DNA from: Hippophae tibetana
Taxonomy: Eukaryota; Streptophyta; Magnoliopsida; Rosales; Elaeagnaceae
Length of the DNA: 64,000 nt
NCBI GenBank assembly: GCA_037013495.1
Contig: CM072806.1
Span: 7,246,001 to 7,310,000 of the forward strand
Direction of reading: 5' to 3'
The notes beneath the pieces are model-generated. The model did not search any database. It was not told where the DNA came from and saw nothing but the letters and a program-made list of their open reading frames with translations. This document shows, piece after piece, positions 1 to 12,329 of the stretch (position 1 is its first letter; each line of letters starts with the position of its first letter). The position numbers and the translations under genes are program-made.

Positions 1-1404
1 CATTGATCTGTGTCATGAATCTTTACCAACAAATAGAGGTCTCAAATTGCATACCCATCTCATACCATTTTCATTTAATTTGTCCCTAATACTTTTAGAC
101 CCAAGCATAATCCACCCTATATAGAAGCCACTCCATCCCACCCCAAGCCAAATAACATATGGATTACCGTTTACCATATAAGTTAAAATTCAATTTAACT
201 TAAAATTAATTTTTTTTACTTAATTCATTTTGCTCTTAATTTCTTTTATGATAAGTTGAGTTTTTTTTTTAAACTTGATTTTTTTTTTGAGAAATAATAT
301 ATGAATACTTTTTTAATAGCATGACATGAATAATAACTTAAGTTTTTTTTTTAAATATTTTAAAGACTTTTTACTAATATGAATTATTTTAAAGACTTTT
401 TACTAATATGAATTTTTTTAATAGCCTCGTTCTTTTTTTCTTTGATAAAGAATATATAAATTCTTTTAATAGAATGACATTTACTTTTTTTTTATAAATA
501 ACATGCATAATAGGATAATATTAAATAAACTTTAACAATTAAAAAAAAGTTAAATCCATTAAATATAAAGAGGTATTGAAAGAAACTAAGTTAAGAAAAT
601 AAAAATACAGTAAAATATGAATAATTTATAATAAAATGAGAATAACTTTTTATACAAACTTAAAATCACACACCATTAAATTCTCATAAACTTGATATAT
701 GGAGTTTTATAATGATATATAGAATCAATAATAACTTTTTATAAGTTAGTATTAATTATATTTTAAAAATGAGTCAAAGATGTTACAACAGAATTTGAAC
801 GATCTATAAAATTTATTAGAAACTAGACTTCTAGTATTTTCTATTGATATATGAAATGAATCATAATATTTTTTTAGCTTCTTAATTAAACATGTTTTTG
901 TTTGTCAATATATTTAATCATAAAGATACATCTTTCTTTAAAAAATAAATATTTAAATAATTAAGCATAAATTAAATAGATATTTAACAATTTAAAAATA
1001 AGAATATAAAAATAAGTTAAATTATACTTTTAACACTAGTTGTTATAAAGTATCATATTTCATTCATTGTTTTTTATTGATTATTTTCATCTTTAAAGTA
1101 AGGAAAAATTGATCTATTTGGGAAATCAATAAGATGCATCACATTCTCCCAACTAATATCATCTCATCCCATTATAAATCTAAATGATACAAAATGGGAT
1201 AAATTTTCAAATATAATGGATTTTATTATGGATCAAATAGAAATCCATCCTATTTTACATCTCTACCAACAAACAACTTACTCTTGCATTTTCATTTTAG
1301 GATATGGAGGTAATTTTATAATCTTTTTGATCCTGGGCAACAATCTCCGAGTATATTTGTTGGTTATTTTATTTAAGCTATTTTTCTTCTCCTTTTCCTT
1401 GTTT
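1..1404. other. AT-rich intergenic DNA
   Basis: No coding region can be supported here. The stretch is rich in poly-T and poly-A runs. A related phrase with a taccaacaaa core recurs near 25-35 and 1260-1272, so low-copy repeat debris is likely. The open frame at 1216-1566 runs into the transposon at 1413 and has no family resemblance, so I do not call it a gene. Confidence 0.6.
357..414. repeat. 29-bp perfect tandem duplication
   Basis: Two adjacent copies of a 29-base unit (357-385 and 386-414) are identical by eye. The unit contains the words aaagactttttact and aatatgaatt. It is a simple local duplication in AT-rich DNA. Confidence 0.85.
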
Positions 1405-1412
1405 GTTCAAAC

Positions 1413-1758
1413 TAGGGATATAAAACGGGTTAGTATGATACGACATGACATGTTAAGCATTCGACCTTTGACCCATCGGGTCAACACAACATGGCACACG
1501 ACTTGTAATGGGTTGAGTGATGTCAGACCGTGCCGAATCGCTAGTTTGAAATTGAATTTTAAATAAATATATAAATATATTTACACATTATCAAATGTGA
1601 TCGTAGTCCATTAAATAGAGTTAGCATTGATATGTAAGAGGTGAGAAGTTTGATTCTCGCTACCAGTATTTTCTTCTTCTTCCAAATAATAGGTTAAATG
1701 GGTCATGGATTGTGCCGGTCTGTTAAGCACGCACAGTCCGGTCTCTTTTACGCTTCTA
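1413..1758. mobile_element. non-autonomous hAT-type element, 346 bp
   Basis: The ends are imperfect inverted repeats. The left end reads TAGGGATATAAAACGGG and the right end, reverse-complemented, reads TAGAAGCGTAAAAGAGACC. This fits the TAG....GTAAA..G..CCG style of plant hAT termini. The element is flanked on both sides by the same 8 bases, gttcaaac (1405-1412 and 1759-1766), the target-site duplication length expected of hAT elements. No transposase is encoded. The interior contains a tRNA-like stretch with a B-box-like word near 1650-1665 that may be chance. It sits just upstream of an apparent last exon, probably in that gene's intron. Confidence 0.8.
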
Positions 1759-1861
1759 GTTCAAACCAATTGACCAATGCTCTTATTCAAAAAGCTCTGC
1801 AGTTACCAATTATATTTTATTTTACTTTTCTTTGTTATCCATCATTTCTTAAATGGTGCAG

Positions 1862-2042
1862 GAGTTCGTGGCAGCGAAAGAATGTAGTCGCCATTTTAGC
1901 AATTGTTGTTGCACTAGCAATTGGATTGACAGCCTTCGGATTAGTGGTTTTTTGGAAACACCAACAACAAACAACCAACTTATACAAGCCTGTCGATGTT
2001 GCTGTTCCGGAACAAGAACTACAGCCACTTTCAAACACTTAG
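1862..2042 (+). pseudogene. orphan terminal exon with a membrane segment
   Basis: An acceptor with a pyrimidine tract ends at 1861 (tggtgcag) and opens a frame read from base 1863. It encodes about 59 residues and ends at the TAG at 2040-2042. The peptide begins SSWQRKNVV, continues with a roughly 22-residue hydrophobic membrane segment (AILAIVVALAIGLTAFGLVV), then FWKHQQQ and a polar tail ending in ELQPLSNT. This looks like the C-terminal exon of a single-pass or multi-pass membrane protein, but I do not recognise the family. No convincing preceding exon is visible upstream, where the hAT-type element lies about 100 bp away. It may be the 3' end of a gene starting beyond the left edge of the window, or a stranded gene fragment. 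A distant upstream exon across a long intron cannot be excluded. Confidence 0.45.
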
Positions 2043-2143
2043 AGCGCGAGTGGGATTTTTGACTCACACGACCATGTTTAAGCCAGTTAATTTGATTTAT
2101 ATAATTGTTAGTAAATGGTGTCATTATGTGCATTTCTTTTAAC

Positions 2144-2290
2144 GAGAAATGTCAAGGATACACAAACATTCAACTAATTATGGTGTCAACTAACTTTGAA
2201 AATGATACAAGTTATTTACTTTTCAAGAATATTGTTATGTGACACTATAATTAGTGGTGTTAGTACAAATTTGTGTATTTAAAATTTCTC
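2144..2290. mobile_element. MITE, about 147 bp
   Basis: The sequence folds back on itself. Both ends read gagaaat/atttctc, followed inward by tacacaaa on each arm and then by ctaattatggtgtca on the left against ctaattatagtgtca on the right arm (reverse-complemented). The outer flanks ttcttttaa and ttctttaat resemble a degraded 8-9 bp target duplication. There is no coding capacity. The superfamily is not certain; the flank length suggests a Mutator- or hAT-derived MITE. Confidence 0.65.
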
Positions 2291-2848
2291 TTCTTTAATA
2301 ATCTTTCATATACTCAAACTGATGCATAGACAGAACAAGTCTCATTTTGGGAATTTTTATGTGAATATTATAACATATAAGGAAATCAAGAGCTTGCTCC
2401 ATAAAATCATTTGGCTGAAACTTTTGTCCGTGCCCTAAATTGCAGAATTTTAGAGGTTAGGTAAAAAAAATGATTCAAAATCATGGATACAACTTGTTCA
2501 CAAGTAAACTTATAAATCTGTAATGTATCTCAATACATGACTTTATAACCTTACATAAATTGAGTGAAATTAGAGCACAGAAGCTTTGCAGTTTTTTAGC
2601 TTTTTAGTGGATCACATTAATCATGTTATTTTTTAAGATTAACACTAAAATAATACGTGATTTACTAAAAAATGAGATTTATTCGCCCCATAAGCTATGT
2701 AACCATGTTTCCATTCACCACATAAACATATCTCTCTTTCACAGCCTTTATTAGTGAAAATTGCAATTTTAAGATGATTTTCTCAAACTAAAGAAATTGT
2801 GGCTTTGGAGCCTCAAATCGGCCCAACCATTTTAACCTAGTAAATTAG

Positions 2849-2975
2849 GGCAAATTCTACTTTCAATTCCTTGAAACCTCAAAATACATACCCTTAATGT
2901 GTCAAATCATTAGGTGTACGTGTATTGAGGGTATGTATTTTGGAACTTGGTTTAGGGATGTATTTAGAATTAGCT
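2849..2975. mobile_element. short fold-back element
   Basis: This is an imperfect inverted repeat. The left arm contains aattcta and then caaaatacataccct; the right arm, reverse-complemented, contains aattcta and then caaaatacataccct, with a spacer of about 40 bases. It is a small MITE-like hairpin. No clear target duplication is visible. Confidence 0.5.
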
Positions 2976-3689
2976 TAAATTATGTCACATAAGTTTGTTT
3001 TTTGGGAGATAAAATCACACATCTCACAACTGAAGTTATTACCATTGATTTTGTGTGCCTCACAAAAGAGACTTTGATGGCAACTATTTTTTTGTTCTCG
3101 AGATGATATCTCAACTTGAGATAATACTTTCACAGCAAAAATAATAAAAAAAATCAAGCTTTTATTTTAAAAGATGGGAAGTGTTATTTCCAGAAGTTCC
3201 CTTCTAAAAAAGTGCTTCTACTGCTATAAAAGTGGCCCAAAGACACTAAAAAAGCTTTGGTTTGCTGTCAAACGAGAAAAAAATAATATTTAAACCGTTT
3301 TTCATTGTATCAACTTCTTATTTGAACTTGAAACTAGCAGAAATAAATTCAAGACAGTTCTGAGAAAGACAATAGAAAGTTGACATTCTTAGGAGAGTTC
3401 CTTTGTAGCCGTGAAAGAAACTAGGATTAGGTCAAAACAGAAATGAGTGGGTGTAAGAAGTCCATGACTCTAATATTGGACTTTGTAAAACCAGTCATTT
3501 TTACATAAGTAGCACTATTTAATACCAAAACAGGCCGTTTAATGTCATATGTCATATCTTTTTTATACATAAAAAACGAGGATATTGGTCTTCGATCAAA
3601 CCTTAATCATCAACCTACGAGTCCAAAAACTAATATATTAAAAGCCTAACAATATTATTGCTTGTTCTCCACTTTTTCTCTTCAATTTA
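2976..3689. other. intergenic DNA without a recognisable gene
   Basis: Unique-looking sequence of slightly higher complexity than its surroundings. It has no frame of convincing length, no paired repeats and no domain resemblance. Confidence 0.5.
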
Positions 3690-4450
3690 TTTATTTAATT
3701 TTTGTTATTTTTAGACTAACAACCAAATTTCTCTTACTTTTATTTTTTATACATCAATAAATATTAAAATATTCATTTAATAAATATCATTTTTATCATT
3801 TTTTACGCTAATAAATACTAAGATGTTTATATTGTAAACATTTTTTATATAATGTAATTATTTTTATTATATTAAAGATAATAATTCGTACATTTAATAA
3901 TTATCTATTTAGTGAGTTCGATAAATTTACTTATGAACCAAATTCTATTTTTTTATTTTTTACACCAATAATCTTATCTTTATATATAAAAGGAGCCAAA
4001 CTCTACTCTCTTTTTTAACATTAAATACCAAAATTTCTATATAATAAATACTTTTTAAAATACTTTTTAAAAATTGTGTTATTTTTTTACATCAATAAAT
4101 GTCAAAATATTCATACAATAAATATTTTTTTTATGAATAGTTATTTTGTATAATGCAATCATTTTTATTACATTAACAATGATAATTTATATAGTTCATA
4201 ATTATTTATTTAATAATTTTTTTTCAATTTATTTATGAATTGATAATATTTTTTTACATTAATAAGTACCAAAAATGTTCATATAATAAGTACATTTTTT
4301 TACTATTTATTATTATTTTACACTAATAAATATCAAAGTATCTATATAATAAATACTTTTTTTATGAATATATATTTTATATAATGTAATTATTTTTATT
4401 ATATTAAAGGTGATAATTCGTACAGTTCTTGATTATCTATTTAATGAATA
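3690..4450. repeat. degenerate AT-rich tandem array
   Basis: A module recurs at about 3751, 4089 and 4319. It starts with a caataaat- or ctaataaat-like word, then a ttcatataataaatac-like word, then ataatgtaattatttttatt, then attaaaggtgataattcgtac and a ttatctatttaatga-like word. Shorter part-copies lie between the modules (near 4015 and 4255). Spacing is irregular at about 230-340 bp, so this is an old, decayed array rather than an active satellite. Confidence 0.6.
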
Positions 4451-7227
4451 TTCAAACAATTCACTTATGAGCATATCATATATTTGTTTAACTAATAGTT
4501 TTTATGTTAAGATAATATCATATTATATCTCATATTAATTAAAAAAATAATAGTTAGTTAATATAAACTATTTTAAAACAAAAATTACTTATTAAATTCA
4601 ATCAAATTATGTATATCATTCATACAAAATTAAATTCTTAGATAGTAAAAATATTAATTAAATAACTTCATATGTTATTATATTATATTTAACTTATTTA
4701 TTAAATAAAGTTGCAATTATCATCAATATCTTGATAAATTACTCATTTTATCGTATTTATATTATATTACTTATAAAATAATTACTATCATATATTTATT
4801 CATCACTTAAGTAACAAATTAATTAGTATTTTATTTTAAGAGTGATTTTATTAGTTCTTTTCGTCTTCAATGGCCGATTTATTCTTAGGAATGTTTACTT
4901 GAATAGTACTGATGGTCATACAATCTTTACTATTTTGTGAGACGTGTTTCACTAAATAGTACTTCTGGTTGTGCTATTTTTCCTAATATTTTCAACCTGC
5001 TTGGTGGCTATGGTTATTGTTGTAATGTTGTAAAATAATTTTTAACTATATCTTCTAGAGTTAATAGTTTCAGTACTCTATAGTTGGCATAATTGTCTTT
5101 AATTTTTATTATATTATTGAAAATTTTATGAGTTATTTCACTAAATTCTATAATAATTTTGTTTGCTTAAGCTAATTGTTGTGAATTTCTGATTTTGAAT
5201 CATTATAAATCATATAAGTCTTTTTTTTGCTTCTTCAATCTAATTGAGCTTTTTTTAAAGGTGTTATTCTCTTTTGAATAATTATGTTTTTTCATCTAAT
5301 CATTCTAAATTATTTCTTTAAAAGTTTTACCTTTTTTAGTATGAATTTATGAAATGTATTCATATTTAGAGTTTTTGGACTCTAATGTTGGTTTTGAACT
5401 ATTAAGTTATTCTTATTTAATTCATATCTTTAAATATAAAACCTCAAGTTCTTGCTAAAGGATTCTTATCTTCTTCTTTTTTATCTTGATCTTGATATCA
5501 AGATTTTAAATTACTATAAGAAAATAATAATTAAAGGTGCTAATTATTTTGTAATGACATATCTTAAACTATTCTTGTTTACTAAAATATGTACGACATC
5601 AAAATTAGAGTGATTAAACCACTATTATCATTTAACTAATCTTCCTTATTTATAATCACCTGCAATATTAGTTCCTAAAAAATAACCAAATTTCTTGTTA
5701 TCGATTCTGATAATGAATTTGAAACTAATTACATATATTGTAAATTTTTTAATAGCTAAGTATTTTTCATTATTGTGATTATTTAACTATAAACTATAGA
5801 AAGATCCTCGTGTATATCTACAAATATATTCATCTTTATAATCTACTTTTACTTTTAAAGTTCCTTTACAATATTTATGTGAAATATATTTTTCAAGTAT
5901 AATTTAATCATATAGGCTTTGGATAATATAAAGTTGGTATTTTTTTGTGTTATTACCTTATTCATGCATATAGTATCTTGTTTTGTCTATTTTCAAACAT
6001 TATCTTTTTTTTTTCAATTTAGTTTGTAATGTTTTTTACATTTATACAAGTTTCTTGATATATGTCTCAATATATGTTAAATATTTTTAATTGTTAAGTA
6101 GTATTTTATTATATAATGTATTAAAAATAATGATTTTATTTTTTATTAAATATTTTCTTTTAAATTCATAGAGTTTTTATCATGGTAATAATAAATTTAA
6201 GATATGTTTTAAATTTTTATTTTTATTATTATATTATATAATAATGTTAGTTTTAATGATGTATCAATTAATTTTTTAAAATATTATTTTATTAATATTT
6301 AGATTTTTTTAAATAATTGTATTAAAATTTTATTTTATCATTTTAAGAAATTTTTGATAATTTATCCGTAATAGTTTTTTTAATAACTTAATGATATATT
6401 ATATTTTTGTTTAATTTTATAATATTAATACTTATTTTTTATTATTTGTTTTATAATAAATTATATATTTTTAAGAATTATTTTTTTTATTTTTAAGAAT
6501 AATAAATATTTAAATTTATCTCATAATTAATGCTTATTTTTATATATTTTTAAATTTTTTATCAACTATTATTTTAAAAAAATCACAAAAAAAAAAATAT
6601 TTTATTTATATAATTTTTTTCTTTATTTTATTAACTTTAATTTTCATTATACTTAAGAAATACTTTTTCAATATTTTTAAAACTTTAAAAATAAATAATA
6701 TTATTCCCTATTTTTCAGATGCGTAAGAAACATGCCTAAAGACACATAATAAGTTAGCTTTTTACACTGGGTCCACAACAATATTGGCGGTGATAATCAG
6801 ATCCAACTAGAGTAACCAAACTTTCTGTAAAAATTGGCATTATTAATTGCATCAACACGTCGTGGCTAAGTTTTATTGGATTGTCGTATTATATAGGCCC
6901 CATGTCAGAACATCCAGCTGTAACAAATCACATCACTCTTACCCCGTAACGGAGCTCTTAATTAACATTTATCCTCATCCTAACCATACATTTTTTTGAC
7001 TGTTGAGGTATTTTCAACTTTGAATTTTTGAAGAAGGCTATGTTACCAAAATATATGAGATTATTTATTATTTTTAAAATGTATTATTTATTAATTAAAT
7101 TATTTTTTATCTGAACTTATTGAATATATATTTTAAATTTTATTTATCTAAAATATAGGTTACCTTATATTTTAAAATTAATCAACAATTCCTCATAAAT
7201 CTCCTCCTCTTCTTCGTATAATCATAT
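4451..7227. other. AT-rich intergenic DNA upstream of the AGP gene
   Basis: Very AT-rich. From about 4860 to 5900 the composition is somewhat less skewed and could hide a fully decayed element, but I find no frame or motif. From about 6720 the sequence becomes more complex and probably begins the distal promoter of the arabinogalactan protein gene. Confidence 0.5.
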
Positions 7228-7233
7228 CACGTG
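7228..7233 (+). promoter_or_regulatory. G-box CACGTG in the AGP upstream region
   Basis: A palindromic CACGTG lies about 540 bases before the AGP start codon. In plants this hexamer binds bZIP and bHLH factors. One isolated occurrence is weak evidence of function. Confidence 0.3.
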
Positions 7234-7684
7234 CATTATTTAATCGCAACCTTATGGAACCCAGCCAGACTGTTATTGGTCACACTGTTTGTGTTGTTTG
7301 TTACCTTTTGAATTTTTGGGACCCAGTGGCTCAAACCTTTAGTATTTTTTTCGCAATGATCCAACGGTTACTTCAGGTCCATCTTTTATAGGATTCCACG
7401 TATCTTGGACGATTGAGATTGAGCTACTATCCTTCATTCATCACTACACGATTGGTATCTGACATAGTTACACTCTTCGGACGAATAGGAAGTATCATTT
7501 AACGTAAATATATTTTAAATTTCTATTTATTAAGTGCAGGAAAAAAAGATTACAATGTCATATTATTTTTTAAGGATAATAAATAAATTTGTGTTATTTT
7601 GTTTTTAAATTTGTGTTGTTTTAAATAATAAATATAATTTTGTTAAAAATAACTTACCTAAAATACCGTTTACCCACAATCTTC

Positions 7685-7690
7685 TATATA
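7685..7690 (+). promoter_or_regulatory. TATA box of the AGP gene
   Basis: The word tatata in the context cttctatatatttccc lies about 80 bases before the ATG at 7771 and is followed by a pyrimidine-rich stretch. This implies a transcription start near 7715-7725 and a leader of about 50 nt. Confidence 0.6.
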
Positions 7691-7770
7691 TTTCCCTTCC
7701 CACTGTTGCAACTCGTATATCTCAATATTTTCTCTGATTAACTTTATTGCTCTCCCAGACTCGGTCAGCG

Positions 7771-8811
7771 ATGGATCGGAAAAGCATGCTCGTAATCGCA
7801 TTGATCTGCATTGTGGTCGCCAGTGTCGGAGGTCAATCTCCGGCAGCTTCACCGTCAAAATCTCCGGCAACTCCATCAGCTAATACATCAGCTCCATCGC
7901 CATCAAAACCCAAGTCTCCTTTGCCGGTTGAATCCCCGAAATCCAGTCCGCCAGCTTCATTGCCGAAAGCGGCTCCACCAAAGCCTGAATCTCCAGAACC
8001 AGCACCATCAAACAAAACTAAAACTAAAACTAAAGCTAAAGCTCCAGCTCCAGCTCCAGCTACAACTCCAGAGAGCTCACCGCCAGCATCAGTTCCCATG
8101 AGCTCCCCACCTGCTCATGTTCCAACCAGTTCACCACCAGCTCCAGTTCCAGTTAGCTCCCCACCGGAGAAGTCTCCACTTGCACCAGCACCGTCAACTA
8201 GCTCTCCTCCTGCTCCTGTTGCCGCTCCAACTGCTGAGGTTCCAGCTCCGACACCTAGCAAGTCTAAGAAAAAGTCTAAGACTAAAAAGCACAAATCATT
8301 ACCAGCTCCAGCTCCATCCCCTGACTTGCTTAGTCCACCTGCTCCTCCAATGGATGCTCCTGGACCTAGTCTTGACGCTTCCTCTCCTGGTCCAGCTGTT
8401 GCTGACGATGAGGTAATTTGTTTCTTTCCTTTTCTTCCTACGCTTTTGATTTCGAATATCATGAATTTGGTTAACATTCGCTTCCAGATCTGGAACTTTC
8501 GGTTATACATCTCAGCATGTGTTCTTTAACAGAAGTCCATTTTCTTATATTTGCTCGGCTTTCCTGAATTTTAATTTTGGTAGCTAGCTATGCCATCCTC
8601 TTTTAATTTGAGTAGGAAGACAGTGCCAGAAAATGGAATCAATATGTGGGTCATAGTTCTGCTGTGTTAAATTAATTGATGTGTTCTAATTAAAATTTTG
8701 GATATCTGGATTTGTAAATTGCAGAGTAGTGAAGCTGAATCTATCAAGAGCCTACATAAGTTGGCTGGAGGCGTTGCATTGGGATTGGCCGTTGCGGTTT
8801 TGATGTTCTAG
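7771..8811 (+). CDS. AGP18: lysine-rich classical arabinogalactan protein (AGP18 type)
   Basis: Two exons, 7771-8412 and 8725-8811, joined in phase 0 by a GT-AG intron (GAG|gtaatt, ttgcag|AGT), giving 242 residues. Residues 1-21 form a signal peptide (MDRKSMLVIALICIVVASVG); the start closely resembles Arabidopsis AGP18. Residues 22-214 are dominated by Pro, Ala, Ser and Thr with many SPP, AP and PAP motifs that would be hydroxylated and O-glycosylated. The basic stretch SKSKKKSKTKKHK at about 163-175 is the hallmark of the lysine-rich AGP subclass; a second basic patch, KTKTKTKAK, occurs at 82-90. The second exon encodes a C-terminal hydrophobic tail (LAGGVALGLAVAVLMF) that serves as a GPI-anchor signal, so the mature proteoglycan should sit on the outer plasma membrane. 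The in-frame TTG upstream at 7747 is not used as start. Translating through the intron gives a false longer frame to 8529. Confidence 0.93.
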
Positions 8812-11800
8812 AGAACAGAGACATTGTTCATTATTATACTAATTATTTAAATCTTGGATTTTCCCCCTATATTCTATTATATGTGTTTAGAGTTTATATT
8901 TATTTATCATTGTTTTTTTGTACAATCAATGGTGAGTTGATTCGTTTTGGGATTTACCACATTTCTTTGTATTCTTTGGTAGACTTATGCAAGGAAGAAG
9001 AAGACTTATTATATTAAAAAATGCTAATATTACTTGAATTTATATTTATTGTGTTAGGAAAATTCTATATATTTTGAATTTAAAATGGTAATTTGCTATT
9101 AGTCAGTATAGTTAGGGTTTATTAATTATATTTAATAAACGAATAACTCTTATGATTAATATGATTTTGAAGTCCTAGAAATAAGTCTCATAAAAAATTC
9201 GTATTTTGTATATCAAGAGAGTTATACCAAATTTTTAACTTGGCAAATGTTTTATTTCTTGTTTGGAATGCCCGAGAAGCCATTCAATTGAGGCCTGATG
9301 GAGGAGGAGGAAGATTTTGGTAATGTGTTTGAATGCGGCATCTCCCTTCATTTCATTAATTTATTATTTGTATCTTCCATTTGTCTCTCTCTCTCTCCCC
9401 TTTCGTCTTATATTTGTTTGGGTTATGGTTTTCGAGGGTATTTATTTTATGTTAATATAATATTTTAATTATGTAATTTTTATATGAAATGTATAGTTAT
9501 TAAAATTAAAAAATTTAATCACATAATTATAATTATAATTATAATTGGAATTAAAGTTAATTTTTTTATACGGAAAAATATATTTTAGTTATATAAATAT
9601 AAAAATAAATAAATATTTTAATCATATAATAAAATTATAAAATTATGTGATTTAAAGATTTTAAATTAATAGTTTTAATAAATTATATATCTGATGTAAA
9701 ATTTACATAAATAAAATATTTTTATTAACCTCTAGATAATTTTCCTAAATTCTTTTTCATTGAGCTCTTATAATTTGGATTGCACTATTTGGCAATATCA
9801 TATGCTTTTCGTTAATGGATTTGATATTTTAACAAGATTTTATTAAACAAAATTATATATTTAAATTTATATTAATTAACAGTTTTTTATTTTGGTAAAA
9901 AAATCTAAAAACATATTTTTTATTAAAATTAAAATTAAATAATTATTAACTTATTTGAAGTATATCTTTAATAATAATCAAACCTATTTTATCTTAATAT
10001 AAGAAAGGTGGTAGGATACGATAAAAGAGTGTATATATGGGTAAATATAAATAAGTTGGGTGGTAGCTTAAAAAGAAAATATAATTTTTGTATATATTAC
10101 ATACAAGATATTTTCGTATTGAAATGAAAATGAAAAAAATACATAATAATAAAATTATTCTTTTATAAATTAGATTTTTTTAAATTAAATTATTATTATA
10201 TATTTTATTAAATTGATAAATTATTTGTATATTAATTTTATATTATGTTTTAAATATATAATTTTTATTTAATAATAATAAAAAAACAAGTACAAACTCA
10301 TTACATTCAACCATGTGTCTAATTGTTTTTGAAAAATTACCTTGACAAATGGAGGTAAATATTTTTCGGTGAGGAAGGGTTGAACTTTGATAATTAATAA
10401 GCTAAAAGGAGTCGTTGAAGGAAAAAAATAGCGTTTTATTATATTTTAACAAATGTGAAAATAATGGAGGATTTTTTAAGATCAAACGTGCTTGGTCTGA
10501 TGCAATATCCTAAGAGGATATGTATGTGTTTGGTTGCTTTGTTGGTCTCTGTTGAACTTGTTGCCTATTCTTTCTAGTTATTCAAGTGTAGTTGTAGATT
10601 GTTTTTGTTTTTCTTGTTTGTTGTTTTTTTTTAGTTTTGATTTCTAATTGTTGTGGTTGGTTTCTACTCTTAAGAGTGATTAAGTGTTTTGAATGATTTA
10701 ATATACCTTTTTATTGTTATAGAAGGAGTTGAAACTATTCATTTAATTTCTCTTTTGTTAATGTTTTATTGAATTTATCTTGTGATTTTTGTATTGTTTT
10801 CTTTGTATTTTCCGTAATAAAATTTTCTATTTAAAAAAATGAATAAATAAATAATAATAATGTTCATCTAAAAGTCAATCTGGGTTTGATTATGTTTGGT
10901 TTTAAAATTCAATAAAGTGTACGACCGCAGTGGTGTTTCCAAATGAAAAGTGATGGTGCTGGTTTCAAGCTTTTATTAATATTTTACTTTTACTTACTCC
11001 TGCATGATCTGAGTAGCAGATCAGTTCTGAATTTGTTTATTTTTTATTTTTTAGCAAATAATATTTCGGAAATTGGAGATTTTTTTTAGGAGGGGAACAA
11101 ACATATATCAAACTTACTATTTTCAGAGAATATAATAAAGATCTTTACCTAGCAACACGGATTCGGGGGATCCAAAAACTAAGAAGAAATAAAAGTGCTG
11201 TTAACGTATGGAGAAATGATAATACACATACATCAATATATATATATATATATATATTTACATTTATTATTATGTTACTTTTATTCAAATTTCTTAAAAA
11301 ATAACTTTATTCATTTTTAAAATTATATTAACACGATATATAAAGAGAATAGCTGTCATTTCAAAGTGGTGAATCAATCAGTCGCTCGGTAGACACCGTA
11401 AATAAAGCCATTTATTTTAAAGTAATGTTAAAGTTCTGATTTATCAAAATATACATCCTTCAATGATTAGGATTCACTCATCTATACTAAATATTTTTTT
11501 ATCACGCAAATTGTAAATCATGATAAAATTATTATTTTATTGAGACAATTTTTGCTTGATAATATAGTTTTTTTAATTTAATAAAATAAATATTTATTTT
11601 ATTTTATTTTAAAAATAATAAATAATAATTCATCTATTTAATATTGCTATACATCATTTTCCATTTATTTATTATGAATCTGTTTACTTTGCGTTAAGTC
11701 ATTTTATTTTCATTCTTTCTTTATATTTAAGGTGGGTGGACACACTTTTGCTTTTCGATTTTATAATTTGCTTAGTATCTAAGGTACTCCATTATGTATG

Positions 11801-12329
11801 CACACAAATTATAGCTATTTTTTATTTTTTTTCATTTTCTTTTACTCTGAAATAGTGATTATTATATATGGCTTACTTCATGAATACATAAATCCCAAAA
11901 TATGTAATATGCCATTAATACTAGATGATGCAATATTGCCATTTATGTGAGTACATTGATTAATTTTATATACTATTATTGAAATATTAAAATTATTTAA
12001 GTAAATAGATTCATAATTATCGATTAACTTTTGAAAAAAATAATTTTTTAATAAGTAGTATTAAATGGTGTAATAACATTGTCTAATATCCAATAAAAAA
12101 TAACGAAGTATTGACGAAACTAACCTAATAATTTATGACTATTTTTGTTTAAATTAGTATTACTTAACAATACTATCTAACAATATTACACAAAACCAAA
12201 TTTACATTATACAACTATAATGACAATCTTATTATTATTCTCAATTACCACCATAAATACTATATATGTATCAACGACCCTAACCACCTCTTACAAGTGA
12301 TCCACTTGAATGAACATTTACTCAATTTA
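8812..12329. other. AT-rich intergenic DNA
   Basis: No gene is supported. The first 250 bases probably hold the AGP 3' UTR and poly(A) region. A ctctctctctc run lies near 9385 and a TA microsatellite near 11236. Pieces around 10480-10800 and 11090-11220 are of mixed composition but show no frame or paired repeat. Confidence 0.5.
11236..11257. repeat. TA microsatellite
   Basis: About eleven TA dinucleotides in an uninterrupted run. Confidence 0.9.

Noticed and set aside
1216-1566. 116-codon open frame
   Set aside because: It crosses into the hAT-type element at 1413 and has no domain resemblance, so it is a chance frame.
1600-1690. SINE or tRNA-like segment with a B-box-like word
   Set aside because: It lies wholly inside the hAT-type element and has no poly-A tail or target duplication of its own.
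7811-8510. Long alternative frames on both strands over the AGP exon
   Set aside because: They arise from the repetitive Pro/Ala/Ser codon pattern of the true AGP frame.
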